Below, piece after piece: positions 33,665 to 45,609 of a stretch of DNA of 64,000 bases. A program made the translations under genes and the position numbers. Under the pieces are notes generated by a model. The model saw only the letters and a list, made by a program, of their open reading frames with translations. It was not told the origin of the DNA and searched no databases. The stretch spans positions 17,128,854 to 17,192,853 of the forward strand of contig JACGWO010000001.1 in the NCBI GenBank assembly GCA_034509735.1, given 5' to 3'. Each line of letters begins with the position of its first letter. The first letter of the stretch is position 1. Origin of the DNA: Sesamum alatum (taxonomy: Eukaryota > Streptophyta > Magnoliopsida > Lamiales > Pedaliaceae).

Positions 33665-34871
33665 TATATAGAGAATAGGTCCAAATTACCCAGACCCAGG
33701 CCCAAACCCTAACTTTTAAATCAGGCCCAGACCCAGACCCATTAAATTCAAATAATTGGGTCTGGGTCGGGTAAAATACCCGCTCCTACCCATCCCAGAC
33801 CCAATCTTCCCCAAATCTGTGAACCCTTCAAACCGACGGAGTCAGATTGCAAATCTCAATCTCCTCTGCCAAGTCTCAAAAGACTCAACCTCCATTAGCC
33901 TCACTCCTATACAAACCCGCCGCCGCCGCTTTCACCACATTCGTCGCCTCCGCTTTCACCACCACCGTCTCTGCCGCTTTCACCACCTCATCACTGCTGC
34001 TTTCACCACCTTCGTCGCCGCCGCTTTCACCACCTCCCTCTCTGCCGCTTTCACCACCTTGACCACTTTTGTCGCTGCCGCTTTCACCACCTCCCTCTCT
34101 ACCGCTCTAACCACTTTGACCACCTTCGTCCTCGCTTTCTCTGCCTCAGCCGCCTCCGTGTGCCCACCTCAAGAAAGAAGTAGTTATGTATGTTGCTTTT
34201 AGATCTTTTTACTTGTCTCAAGAAAAAATTCATACTTTAAAATTTTTGGGTTTTTATCTATTTGATGTATATTTGTTGAATTTTGTCTTGTGGGTTTCCT
34301 CTTATTTGTCACTTTTTCCCTCTAACCCATACTTGGTAGAATTACAATTTGTGCAAAGGACGAACGGTAACAGTTTGAGAAAGTAATGGATGTCAATTGA
34401 GAAAAAAGGATAAATTTAACAGTGAGAGAGGAAGAGGGGAAATGAATTGCAAAGAAAGAAAGAAAGAAAGAAAGAAGTTTCACCAGCCCACACATGCATT
34501 TCTTCCGTTTGTTTGATCGGATTATGGAGTTCCTATGTTAGTGTATATTGGAATTGTGTGTGTGAATGTCTTTTTAATTTCTTGATAAAATTCTTGAATT
34601 TTGTGAGAGAGCATGAAATGGGTTCTTTTTCTTTGTTATTGAGTGGTTTGAGGAGTTAAAAAACAAATTAATTAAAAAAAAGAGGGAGAGAAAATCGGGT
34701 CTGGGTCGGACCCAACCCAAAAAATTGGGTCTAGAGGCCCATGGGTCCACAGACCCATGGGTCTTGAATTGAGTTGAATGGATTGGGTAGGGCCTGGGTA
34801 AAATTTTTTTAATTGGGCCTCCTTTGGGTCTGGGTATGGGTAGGGTAAGACCCTACCCATTGACAGGCCTA
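33665..34871. mobile_element. hAT-like DNA-transposon remnant with one intact end
   Basis: The right end, read from 34871 inwards on the minus strand, is TAGGCCTGTCAATGGGTAGG, typical of plant hAT-related ends. GGGTCTGGGT-type motifs occur inverted near both sides (about 33695-33775 and 34695-34855). The left end keeps only a short ATAGG..ACCCAGACCC match. LINE coding sequence is also missing between the flanks, so a deletion seems to have removed the left end together with part of the LINE. There is no transposase. Confidence 0.55.
33918..34140. repeat. Minisatellite with GCCGCTTTCACCACC core
   Basis: About seven imperfect units of 27-30 bases, each with (T/C)GCTTTCACCAC, lie inside the hAT-like remnant. 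They create long but low-complexity open frames of Ala/Phe/Thr repeats, which I do not treat as genes. Confidence 0.85.
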
Positions 34872-35620
34872 TGACAGTGTGGTTAATTGCTGGAATTCCA
34901 CTCTCAAGGCATGGCTACAGAACTTATATAAGCAGCTTGAACAAACACAATTTGGCTTGGTGCTGATGTTATGCTGGGCTATCTGGAATAATAGAAATGC
35001 GATCTTGATGGAAGGAAAAGGGGAGGATCCCATGCAACTGTGGCTCAGACACAAAAATACTTTGGTGCCGTCTTGGATGCTAATAAAAAGACACCTACTG
35101 TGTCCAGAGAAATAAGCCAAATTATGTGGATTAGGCCACAACAAGGTATGGTTAAAGTTAATTGTGACGGATCTTTATGTCGGCATGGCAGAGGTGTTGG
35201 AGTTGGGATAATTGCTCGGGACCATGATGGGCATTGCATTGACTGGCTAGCGAAATTCCATCCTGGTGTTCGAGACGTCGAACATGCAGAAGCCTTAGCA
35301 ATGAGAGGTGCAATAGAGCTGGCACAGAGGAACAATTGGCCCAATGTTCAATTTGAAGGGACCACTGGAATATCATACAAAAAATTCGAGAAAAGAAATT
35401 GGATGATTCTAAGGTTAGCCCGATTCTGGAGGATGCACTTCAACTGCTGGCTACTGTGGATAATTGGGATATTTGACACACGAAAAGAGAAGGAAATTGT
35501 GTTGCTCACCTTATGGCTCATGAAGCTAAAACTAACAAAGATTGCAATCTGTTACTTTCTGATGATGTACTGGCAGCTATCCAAGCTGACCTCTCATTTG
35601 ATTGAATTTATGAAGAAAGT
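34872..35620 (+). pseudogene. LINE C-terminal RNase H region
   Basis: Near 34879 the frame reads LVLMLCWAIWNNRNAILMEG, the conserved tryptophan-rich block before LINE RNase H. After a shift it continues WIRPQQGMVKVNCDGSLCR and GVGIIARDHDGHCIDWLAK, then EHAEALAMRGAIELA: the D-E RNase H core. Then it shifts again, and LMAHEAKTNKDCN closes the domain in another frame before the A-rich tail. It is broken by at least two indels. Confidence 0.82.
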
Positions 35621-35628
35621 ACATCTTT

Positions 35629-35654
35629 TCCTCAAAAAAAAAAAAGAAAAAAAA
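35629..35654 (+). other. Poly(A) tail of the LINE
   Basis: An A-rich run, interrupted by two G, ends the element immediately before the right target duplication, as in target-primed reverse transcription. Confidence 0.85.
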
Positions 35655-35666
35655 CTATATTGAATA

Positions 35667-36389
35667 CTGATTGTCTTAAAGCCTACACTCACAGATTATA
35701 ATTAAAAGAACGTTACAAGTTTTTCAATGTTTAAATTAGATAAATCAATCCAAAAATAATAAGTGTTGCAATAAATGATTCAGACTAAGCACATCAGTAT
35801 GACGAGAAATATCGTACAATTCAGATACAAAGGCAACAATAGAACAATATGTGACAGTGATGCATGGTGACCCATCTGGATTGGAGTTGGGGTTGAGGTC
35901 GGGGTCGGGGTTAGGTGAATGCAATATCAACGAAAAATATGCAAAAGCCTACTGCAATTCTAATTGATTTGGACCCAACCCAAAACCGATCAATCCATTT
36001 TGAATTCATTAATTTAGATTCGTTGTTAGCCCAATCCATCGAACTCATAATTCATTTGGACTCAACCCCAAACCAACCCAATTAGCCCACTTGTTACAAT
36101 TTCAATGAAATATGCGAAAAAGGCTACTGTAACTCTAATTGGTCTTATTTAATTGGGATTGGGATTCCGATTGAAACGGCCTAATAGATCACTCGCACAG
36201 TTGGAGTCAATTCTACTATACCAATACTTACTTTCCTGTATACATATACACATACTTACAGATTGATGAAACTACGTATTCGCCTCATCTGTTAGCATCT
36301 CTCTCAATGCAGTTAACATGATGATCAAGACGATCTCTAAAAGTAGATATGCAATGGCATGAGGTGTGTTAAGGGAAGTTTTGAACAAA
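35667..36389. other. Intergenic, no gene; short GGGGTT-like run
   Basis: A G-rich run with GGGGT(T/C) units lies at about 35880-35915. Two nearby stretches (near 35940 and 36110) share AAATATGC.AAA.GC(C/T)TACTG, an old local duplication. The end (36352-36389) is the start of repeat block R2. Confidence 0.5.
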
Positions 36390-36933
36390 TCTACACTCTA
36401 TATAAATGTGTGAATACTCAAGTTGTTTGTTCGCCATTGTGAAAAGACAAATATACCCTCATTTAAATATTATTAATTCTTATATTACAGATTCTGGAAT
36501 TTTTAACAATTTAGAATTCTAAATATTCTAAACCTCCTCCATATAAATTGAGGATAAAAAACCTAAATCAAGAATTATGAATGAATCCAATTACACAGAA
36601 TTTTAATAACCTGATTCTAATCGTGAATCATGAATGAGCTCAATTACACAGACCTATCACACATTAAATTTTAATAACATTCACATAAAATTATATTATA
36701 AAATTAGTCATAGAAAAAATAAAAGTCTATAAGAAAAATATTTAAGAGTTTTAATTGCTCTAAACTACTTCGGAATAATATATTCAACTAAAAAAATTAA
36801 TATGCCAAATAATATTTCAACACGGTTATTTTGCTAGAAGAAATCTTAATTATATTAAGAAAGTTTTAATTTACCATGACACATTAAAATTTAAAATAAA
36901 CTACACATGGTATAAAATACTAATCTAAACTTA

Positions 36934-36935
36934 AA

Positions 36936-36977
<42 letters not shown>
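36934..36977. repeat. TA/TAA microsatellite
   Basis: A TA run of about 9 units passes into a TAA run of about 8 units, in the AT-rich DNA left of the Copia element. Confidence 0.85.
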
Positions 36978-36982
<5 letters not shown>

Positions 36983-37272
36983 TCAAAATTTAATTATAAA
37001 TTAAAATTGATATATGGATATGATATTATTAAAATAAATTGCTTGTGAAAATTCCACTATTGAGTGAATCTCTTAATACTTGATTTTTTTTAGTATTAGA
37101 TAATCCTGAATGCTTTACTTTTACATCTATTGTTTTTTTTTATATTATTTATAGAATAAAAGTATTACAACAACAAATATGACATAAACAATTAAGTTGT
37201 AATCTAATATATTATTGAATAAGAAATAGATTATATCAATCAGTGCATATGAAAATAAGATTAGGAAGTTAA

Positions 37273-39520
37273 TGAAGGACAAGCGGATCCGCCCGGGAGC
37301 GCGAGCGGAAGCGAGAAAGCGAGAAATAGTGCGTAAATTTAAATCTAATTTAAATAAACGAATCCCAAGGGGTGTACCCTTGGGTGCTCAACCGGGCGTT
37401 CGATGTAGGATGTGTAAATATTAGAAACGTATATTAAACACATAGGGCATAGATATATATTAAATCAACCAAAGCGTAATAAAACCGTTACCTTTGATTG
37501 TTTAACGTATGCTCCCGGCTACTTGCGCTGTTCCTTCTACGGAATGCTCACGAAATCCAAATGCATGGATTCTCCAAAGGTGATCCACACCACACCAGAA
37601 GAAACTCACGTTCTCCTTGCTAGAAGAAAACGGGTTTATGAAGGAATCGGTTTAAGAGAAGAACACTATGAATTAGTGTTTCCTTAAACCTACTTTGTTC
37701 TTCCTCTTGATTCAAAACCAAGTGAAGAACACTAGTAGAGAGAGGGAGTGAAAACCGAGAGTTGAGAGGGAGAGGAGAGGCCGATTTTTTTTCTTCTTTT
37801 TCCTAGAAAAAGATGAATAATGAATCACTTATGCTTGGTGTTGTATATTCTCATATATATACATAATTAATGTGATTACTGGAATGTGTCTAGGTTCATC
37901 CAAGGATGTCTAGATTCATTCCAATCAATCACCATCAATTCTTCAATCAAGCCTACCAAAATTTATGGTATGATAAAATCATACCAAAAGGGAAGAGCTT
38001 GATTGGAGTTGATTTGTCTCTCTCCAAAAGAGATAAGTCAACATACCACCTAGCATGAAACATGGCTGATTTTGCTCCAAGGGAGCATTTCGGCCATGTC
38101 CAATTAAGGAAAGAAGTTGGCCATGTCCAATTAAGGGAAGAAGTCCAACTTCTTCCTACCAAAATAGGAATTATTTCTCCTCTCGGGTCAAATTTAACGG
38201 ACCGGGTTTTATCGTAATCCAATTAGGACGAACCTAACATTAAATCTAATTTAATGTCCATTTAAATTATTCCCGTTGATCTTTTAATCCAATTAAAAGA
38301 CCCAACGTCTCAATGTCTCAACTTTTCATATTTAATCGAAAATCCAATATACCAATTAAACGAAGGCCCGATACAATATCGGCCCATCCATCCAATGGAC
38401 TTTCCCTTAAGTAATCCAATTACTTATTTATCCTTTGAGATTAACTCCAAGTCAATCTCTTAACCTCCTCGGTGATTTGTGTGTGACCCTTTAGGTTCAC
38501 CCTCAGCTAAACTTGGGCCCGTGTCCCACAAGGGCCTGTTACCATGGGTGGCCGTCTAGCAACGGTCCATGGCACTAGAGACTAGGTGAATTGTCGAGAA
38601 CATTTAGGCGCCGATTCCGTACGGTTACGATCCTTCCGTCTACCGTCTCCCGGCCTTAGTCTAGGGTATGGAATTTGGCGTCGGTTCCCATCCTTGACTA
38701 GGCATCTATGCTTAATACTCGAGACCACGTATGCTTCATTGCATCGACACAGGAAACTATTCCCTGTTCGACCAACCACTGTGGCCGCAACTTTAAACAG
38801 CATGAACATGTCCCCGAGTGCATAGGAGATACCTCTGTCACATACTGATAGGGGATGGATCCTCTTCTTGGAATCCACCGTCCTTGCTACACATTCCGAC
38901 TGCACTGGACAAGGCTTATGATAATCATCTTACAGAATGATCACCTCTCGCCAGATCCAAGATACAGCTGTTATGTGCACGTGACTGCCATGATCCCTCA
39001 AGTCTGAGGATTACTCCCGTACTATTGGAACTGGGGAAATCCAATCATACCGACCAAGCCTCCAAGGCTTCCATATGATGATCCCCGCGAGTCAGTCCAG
39101 TCTGCTCGACCCCAGTCGACCAACCTATCAAGATCGTGTAGGCGTCCCACGCCTGTCGCCGATGAAACACGGTACTCATCCAATGAACACGACTCCTGAC
39201 GCAAGTCTCAATAGGACTCTTGATGCCCTGTCTCGAGGTCCTCGACTTGGAACGTTTCAGACCCAACTCTTAATCAGTTGGTTTCACGACCACCATCCAA
39301 TGCGTGGCCCAACTGCACGAGTTGTTATCCATGGTCTGTCGGTGTTGCGATATAAGTAAAACACCGTTTTAGCAAATGTAAAATTAGCGCAACAAAGTAA
39401 GCACCAGAAGTGACAAATACTCATTTTTATTCATCACATAATAATATTACATTTACATCGAGTTGTATAATAGGTTATAAATCGCCAAACCTATTGGCTT
39501 TCTGGTCTCCTATTCTAACA
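37273..39520 (-). repeat. 3' LTR of the Copia element
   Basis: This 2248-base copy starts TGAAGGACAAGC and ends TATTCTAACA on the plus strand. It carries a 27-base tandem duplication beginning GGCCATGTCC at 38092 and 38119 that is single in the other LTR. Diverged relatives occur as the solo LTR at 14075-16204. Open frames inside it are not genes. Confidence 0.93.
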
Positions 39521-39599
39521 ATGTCCCACTTGGCCTAAACCCAATCACCCATTGACCTCAAACCTCTTATCCAGATGGTGAGTATGGGCAACTTGCGAC

Positions 39600-39870
39600 A
39601 TGAGCTTAGCAAGTGGATCTGCTATGTTTTCTACGGAGCTGACTCGGTCCAACCGAACATCACTCCTGCTATCCATCTCTCTAAGCAGATGGTAGCATCT
39701 AAGAATATGCTTGGATCGTGATGAGATCTCGGTTCCTTTGCTAGCGCTATCGCCCCGTTGTTATCATAAAAGATAATTACAGGCTTAGCAATACTAGGTA
39801 CTACATCTAACCCTTGAATGTAGCTCATCAACCAAACCACTCCTTAGCAGCTTCCAAAGCCGCTATGTAT
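39600..39870 (-). pseudogene. Copia RNase H C-terminal part
   Basis: The minus-strand frame gives WLMSYIQGLDVVPSIAKPV, then IIFYDNNGAIALAKEPRSHH, the D-N-x-(G/S)-A block at the end of Copia RNase H. Frameshifts separate it from the RT frame before it and from the HILRR-type block after it. The 39521-39600 stretch before the LTR contains the polypurine motif (AAGTGGGACAT on the minus strand). Confidence 0.85.
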
Positions 39871-40777
39871 TCAAAAACTCTATGGTGGAGTCCACCGTGG
39901 TAGCCTGCTTGGAACCTTTCCAAGTAACCACGCCACCATTTAGTCTAAATACAAAACCAGACTGAGACTTGGCATCATTGTCATCCGACTGGAAGCTAGC
40001 GTCGCTATAGCCTTCCAGTATCAACTCTCCACCGCCGTAAATCAAGAACATGTCCTTAGTCCTTTTCAGGTACTTGAGGATAGTCTTGACTGCACTCCAG
40101 TGTGCCTCCCCGGCACACGACTGATATCGACTAGTTACGCTCAAAGCGAAAGCCACATCAGGTTTAGTGCACTGAACAACATACTGTATGCTGCCTACGG
40201 CTGAAGCATAGGGGACGTCCAACATCCGTTTAACCTCCTCATCAGTCTTAGGAGACTGCTTCTTAAACAACTTAATTCCATGCCTCATAGGAAGGAATCC
40301 TCGTTTTGAGTTCTCCATCTTGAATCTCTTCAAGACTTTCTCAATGTACAAGGACTGGGCCATTCCTAACATCCTTTTAGATCTATCCCTGTAGATCTTG
40401 ATGCCAAGGATATAGGATGCCTTGCCCATATCCTTCATGGAGAATTGCATTGACAACCAAGCTTTAGTGGTACCCAACATCTTAGCATCATTCCCAATAA
40501 GCAAGATGTCATCCACGTAAAGCACCAGAAACACAACTGAGCTCCCACTGATCTTCTTGCATACACAAGGATCAGACTCATTCTTGATGAAATCATATCC
40601 CCGTATGATTTCATCAAAATGTATGTTCCAGCTTCGGGAAGCTTGTTTGAGGCTATAGATGGACCTTTCGAGACGGCAGACCTTCTGCTCTTTTCCAACA
40701 GTTGTGAAACCTTCTGGCTGATCCATATAGATCTCTTCCTCTACGAAACCATTGAGGAAATCTGTTTTCACGTCCAT
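39863..40777 (-). pseudogene. Copia reverse transcriptase and RNase H start
   Basis: This 304-codon frame begins MDVKTDFLNGFVEEEIYMDQ and includes RSIYSLKQASRSWN. It has the catalytic FLVLYVDDILLIGND, then YILGIKIYRDRS, MLDVPYASAVGSIQY, HWSAVKTILKYLKRT and YSDASFQSDDND, the RNase H entry. Upstream, the codon before MDVKT is TAG where Gln is usual. RT copies the element's RNA in the particle. Apart from that stop and the 3' frameshift it is well kept. Confidence 0.9.
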
Positions 40778-41466
40778 CTACCATATTTCATAGTCATACC
40801 ATGCTGCTATGGCAAGCAGTATCCGAATGGACTTGGCCATTGCTACAGGCGAGTAGGTTTTCTCAAAATCGACCCCGGGTCGCTGAGTGTAACCCTTCGC
40901 CACAAGCCTGGCTTTGAAGGTTGTAACCTCCCCGTCAGCTCCAAGCTTACGTTTGTGGACCCATTTACACCCTACGAGTTTTACCCCTTTGGGTGGGTCT
41001 ACTAGGGTCCAAACCTGGTTTGTACCCATCGAGTCCATCTCAGATTTCATGGCCTCAAGCCACTTATCCGAATCGATGTCCGATATCGCTTCTCCGTACG
41101 TCTTTGGATCATTATCCAACTGACCGGTCAGGCCCAGAAATCCATACCTATCAGGTGCATGGGATACTCTGGTCGACCTACAGAGGACTGGAACATTATC
41201 AGTGGGAACTACGGGCTCAGATGTCACTGCTGCCTCATGGGGTACCTCACTTGATTCCTCAAAGAGTACCTCATCGCGTCGACTATCCGATGGAAAACCC
41301 TTTTCCAAGAACACTGCGTTTCGCGAGACAAAACCTTTTGCTCGGAGGGATCATAGAAATAATACCCCGCAGTTTCTTTTAGATAGCCAATGAACCTGCA
41401 TAAACTAGACCTCAAGTCCACTTTATCTCCCACTAATCTCTTGACATATGTGGGGCAACCCCACAC
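40778..41466 (-). pseudogene. Copia integrase end and RT N-terminal part
   Basis: Two overlapping frames (41466-41224 and 41314-40778) give WGCPTYVKRLVGDKVDLRS and IGYLKETAGYYFYDP, the integrase C-terminal GKLD-like region. They continue with WLEAMKSEMDSMGTNQVW and GCKWVHKRKLGADGEV, then FKARLVAKGYTQ, the start of RT. A frameshift near 41300 separates the two. Confidence 0.88.
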
Positions 41467-41546
41467 TTTAAAGTATTTGTAGGAGGCAGGCTTGTCATGC
41501 CATATCTCATATGGCGTCTAGGATATCTTCTTAGATGGCGCCAAGT

Positions 41547-42580
41547 TCAAAACTTTGGCCGCCGTCTCAAAAGCGTATCCCCAGAAGGAAAGGGGAGTTC
41601 GGTAAAACTCATCATGGATCGGACCATGTCCAACAAGGTCCGATTCCTCCTTTCAGACACACCATTAAGCTGTGGTGTTCTAGGAGGGGTCCACTGAGAG
41701 AGAATCCCATTCTCTTTTAGATAATCAGTAAACTCACCACTTAAATACTCTCCAACTCGGTCCGACCGAAGGGCTTTGATCTTTCGACCGGTTTGGTTCT
41801 CTACTTCAAGTCTGTATTCCTTAAACCTTCCAAAGGCTTCAGACTTGTACCTCATCAGGTAAACATAATCATACCGTGAGTGATCATCGGTAAAGGTTAT
41901 AAAGTACGAATACCCACCTCTAGCCTGAGTATTTAATGGGCCATAGACATCCGTATGGATCAAATCCAACAGACCATTGGCTAGCGTACTTTGTCCAACA
42001 AAGGGTTTCTTGGTCATCTTTTCCTTCAGACAGGATTCGCAGGTCGGTAGGTTGTCCAAATCGTCTATTTCTAGACTCTTTGAGTCCACCAACCTTCTTA
42101 TCCTATCTTCAGAGATATGACCTAACCTCGCATGCCATATTTGTGCGTTATTATGATCATCGCATTTTCGTTTGTGTTCTGCAGTCATAATCCAATTAGA
42201 CTGTTGAAGTATGTACAAACCATTGATCAATGTACCCAACAGATGAGAAATACCATCTTTAATAATGAAAAAGCCGTTTTTAATGATGGTAAATTCATAT
42301 CCCTCCTTATCAAGGACCGGGATGGAAACAATATTTTTAATCATGCTAGGTACATAGAAACAGTCGTTCAGTACAATCCTAACATGACTACTAATGGCTA
42401 ACTCTAGTGATCCTACGGCCTCTGCAACAACAGTCTTACCATCGCCTAACCTCAGGATTATCTCATCCTTGGTTAGCCTTCTGCTTCTTTGCAGTGCCTG
42501 CAAATCATTGCAGATGTGAGCACCACACCCGGTATCCAATACCCATGAAGCAGAATTAGTAATCATATTTACTTCAACCT
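41547..42580 (-). pseudogene. Copia protease and integrase
   Basis: SWVLDTGCGAHICNDL is the aspartic protease active site (D-T-G). WHARLGHISEDRIRRL with CESCLKEK is the zinc-binding HHCC domain. The catalytic core has DLIHTDVYGPLN (first Asp), ALRSDRVGEYLS (second Asp; the usual first Gly is Val) and PQLNGVSERRNRTLLDM (Glu). This domain inserts the cDNA copy into the chromosome. The frame is open from 42797 to 41547 and then shifts. Confidence 0.9.
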
Positions 42581-42599
42581 GGGTTGGAGAGGAGTTGTG

Positions 42600-43438
42600 G
42601 GCACTCCCTCTTCCAATGCCCCTTCCCTTGGCAATGCATGCAGACATCATTTGCCTTGGACCGCTGAGAACCATGGGCCTTCCCTTTCCCTTTGCTCGGT
42701 CTAATCGGAGCAACAGGGACGCCCGGAGCGCGAGCAGGGGCCGCAACCGTCTTCCCTTTGCCCTTCTTCCTCTTCTAGCGTCCGACCCTCTTGCCATTCG
42801 CCTTGGAGGTCGAAGCCTCTCCTATCAATACCGCCGGCGCCGACTTTGGTCGTTGCCTCGTATTGGACCAGCATATTGATCAACTCATGAATAGACTTCT
42901 CAAGTCCGTTCATGTTGTAGTTTACAACAAACGGGTCACAGGATGGAGGAAGCAACTGGAGGATCACGTTAATGTACGTGTCATTGTTAAGCCCAACTTT
43001 AAGGTCCTCGAGTTTCTCCACTAGGGAGAGCATCTTGACCCCATGACTTTGTACAGATGCTCCTTTAGCAAGCTTGGTGCCAAAGAATGCTTTTGTGGCG
43101 ACAGATCTAATATGCTTATCCGAAACCGCATAAACCTCGTTCATGCTGAGCATTATGGCGGAGACGTTGTCCAGCCTTTCATACTGCTTCTGGATGTCGT
43201 TAGACATCGAAGCTAGTATGATACTGCATACTTTCTGGTTTTCCTCATGCCATTTCTCGAACGTCAAATGTTCTTCAGGCGTGGATCCCTCCGGTAAGTC
43301 GCTCGGTGGCGGCTCTTCCAAGACGTAGCCTTGGTTTTCGAAACCGAGGACAATCCTCAGGTTTCTCAGCCAGTCCGAATAGTTTGTTCCATTGAATTTG
43401 TTAGTCTCAAGTATCATGGTTAATGGGTTCTTAGACAT
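42600..43438 (-). pseudogene. Copia gag with zinc knuckle
   Basis: From 43438 the frame reads MILETNKFNGTNYSDWLRN, YERLDNVSAIMLSMNEVYA and LVEKLEDLKVGLNNDTYIN, the standard Copia gag. The zinc knuckle C-M-H-C-Q-G-K-G-H-W-K-R-E-C is intact but in a different frame (around 42600-42642), so indels between about 42800 and 42650 disrupt the original protein. Confidence 0.88.
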
Positions 43439-43795
43439 ATCTACATTAATGAAAATGTAAAGTAGAAATTAGCAGATGATGGTTTATTATTGTTCAAGTT
43501 GAAGACTTGGTCTTTTAGTCTTTAACCCTCCCACTATTTATACGAAAGTCCGCCACTCTCAAGCGGAGTTTTGAGAAACCATTTCCTAGTGGGCTCGGGA
43601 TCCACAAGCGTAATCTCCATGCCCCGCTTTTACGATTCACATGAAGAAGACCTCGTGGGAGATATCTAATATCATTCTCATCCAATGAGATTCCCAAGAT
43701 ATTTTGCCTCACCTATTCATATGGTTTCGAGGACTCCAAGCGAACCATGTTACTCAGTGTTGGGCCCGACCCATCAACCAAATCATGCCTCAAAC

Positions 43796-44206
43796 TAGGG
43801 GTGGCAGGCGAGTCAAGCCGGCTCGCGAGCTTCGCGAGCCGGCTTGATTTTGAGCTCGACTCGAGCTCGAAAAATTCGAGCTCGAGCCGAGCCAGCTCGA
43901 GCTCAATATAGACTGTTTGTTAAGCTCGCGAGCCGTTCGCGAGCTTCTTCTTTTTTTTTTTTTTTTTAATTTTTTTTATATTTTTTTTATTTTTAGAATT
44001 TTTATATGTTTATACATTTATACATTTATTTATACATTTAACTTTTATAGTTTATATAAAAATAAACTTAATCAATAATTTAGTAAATTATAATATTTTT
44101 TAAAAATAATTATTTAATATGACACATATAAATTTATGTTAAAACTTAGTGATTCCCATGAATTAACCTAAAGATGATGATGACGACGACGATGATGATG
44201 ACTATC

Positions 44207-44240
<34 letters not shown>

Positions 44241-44550
44241 AATCAACAAGCTTAATCAATAATTAGTAAGTTTTAATATTTTTTTAATATAACACATATA
44301 AATTCTATGTTATATTTTAATATTTATTTGTAATCTCTTCTAATCTTTTAAATTAACAAGTCCTAACAATTAATTTATATATATACATATTCTATACTAT
44401 TATAATTTATAATAATATAATTTTATTAAAAAATTATACCAATAATTAAAAAATATAAAAAAAAATTATACAAATAACTACAAGCTCGAGCTCGTCAATC
44501 GAGCTCGAGCCATACCCTTCAAAATCGAGCTCGACTCGTTGCCACCCCTA
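43796..44550. mobile_element. Non-autonomous hAT element with perfect 8-bp target duplication
   Basis: The ends are TAGGGGTGGCAGGCGAGTC and its inverted partner TAGGGGTGGCAACGAGTC: 11 perfect bases, then near-identity. CCTCAAAC flanks it on both sides (43788-43795 and 44551-44558). The outer parts are rich in GAGCTCGAGCTCG palindromes, and the middle is AT-rich with a GAT/TAA microsatellite (about 44173-44237). At 755 bases with no open frame, it depended on a transposase made elsewhere. It inserted after the Copia element did. Confidence 0.93.
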
Positions 44551-45609
44551 CCTCAAACTGTCGCCCCCCACGACTCGTGAGACAAAGGAAACAACGAGTG
44601 CAGTCTTTTTGTTCACAACAATGGTGCAACTTTCCCTTAGTCCAAGTGTGCCACGACTCATGAGACCACACTTGGGTAGTGGTAGCTTCCTCACCACATT
44701 GCCGTGGATGGAAGGTTCGGACAGATCAAAATACCATTTTGATCCAAGTCCGTTCTGGGCCTAATATTTAATTTGGCCAACCAAATGAGAGTTTGTGTAT
44801 GACTGAGACCTCATCACATTATGGTGTTTTAGCATGCATAAATATCCAATATTTAAAGCGATAAATAAATACGCCGCATGCAGAAAGCATAGCATACCTT
44901 TGTTAGGATGATCACAAGCCCAACCTATGCGACCCACTGAGCCCGCAGTGAGTCTATGGTCTGTCTAGGGTGGTCCTAAATTATTACAATAATAATATAC
45001 CCATTGTTATTCCAATGGGCCTTGTAGTGTTTCTTGTTTCACGCCTTGATGCTCCTCATTGGGGTCTTCGACTCCAAATGCTAGTTAAAATTAAATCCTC
45101 ACCAATCCTATCTACTCTTATTACAACTGAAAGCAATACATTGGTAATAATAAAAACAAGCCTTAACATCATGAGGCTAAAAAAGGGGAGACGATAGTCC
45201 CAAAATAAGAGGCACGCAGGCCCCACCCAACAGAAAATAAATGATCATACATTCATCCATACATAAGGTCTAGGGCTCTTGTGATCATCCCATGTTGATT
45301 CCATCAACTCACATAACACAATTATTCCAAATAATCATGCATAAAACCAATTGATATTCCAAATACCCAAGTGATGTCCAACATCAGAAAAAGCATAAAC
45401 ATACAAATAATATGCAAAATTCAAATTTCAAATTTAATGGACATTTTAAACAATGCATCCAATGCATGTATTAATCCCAAATTAATTAAGAAAAATTAAT
45501 CCAAGGAATAATCCAATTATTCCAAAATCAAATATGCAAAATTAACATATGTTTAGAATATTGTGCAGAAAATACAGAAAATCGAATTTTCCAGAAAACA
45601 TCAAAAAAA

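Larger units (their letters stand above)
31179..35654 (+). mobile_element. L1-type LINE, 5'-truncated, internally damaged
   Basis: The element is flanked by CTGTATTGAATA (31167-31178) and CTATATTGAATA (35655-35666), a 12-bp target duplication with one transition. Its 3' end is an A-rich tail. Endonuclease, reverse transcriptase and C-terminal RNase H regions follow in the plant L1 order. ORF1 is absent: the body starts only about 40 bases before the ORF2-type start, as in typical 5' truncation. Parts of the RT fingers and of the region after RT are missing, and a hAT-like remnant occupies 33665-34871. Confidence 0.88.

Noticed and set aside
33756..34202. 148-codon frame with Ala-Phe-Thr repeats
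   Set aside because: It is produced by a 27-30 base minisatellite, with no non-repeat domain.
33641..34880. CAGTGT on both sides of the hAT-like remnant as a target duplication
   Set aside because: LINE sequence is missing across the insert and the left end is broken, so the 6-base match is probably chance.
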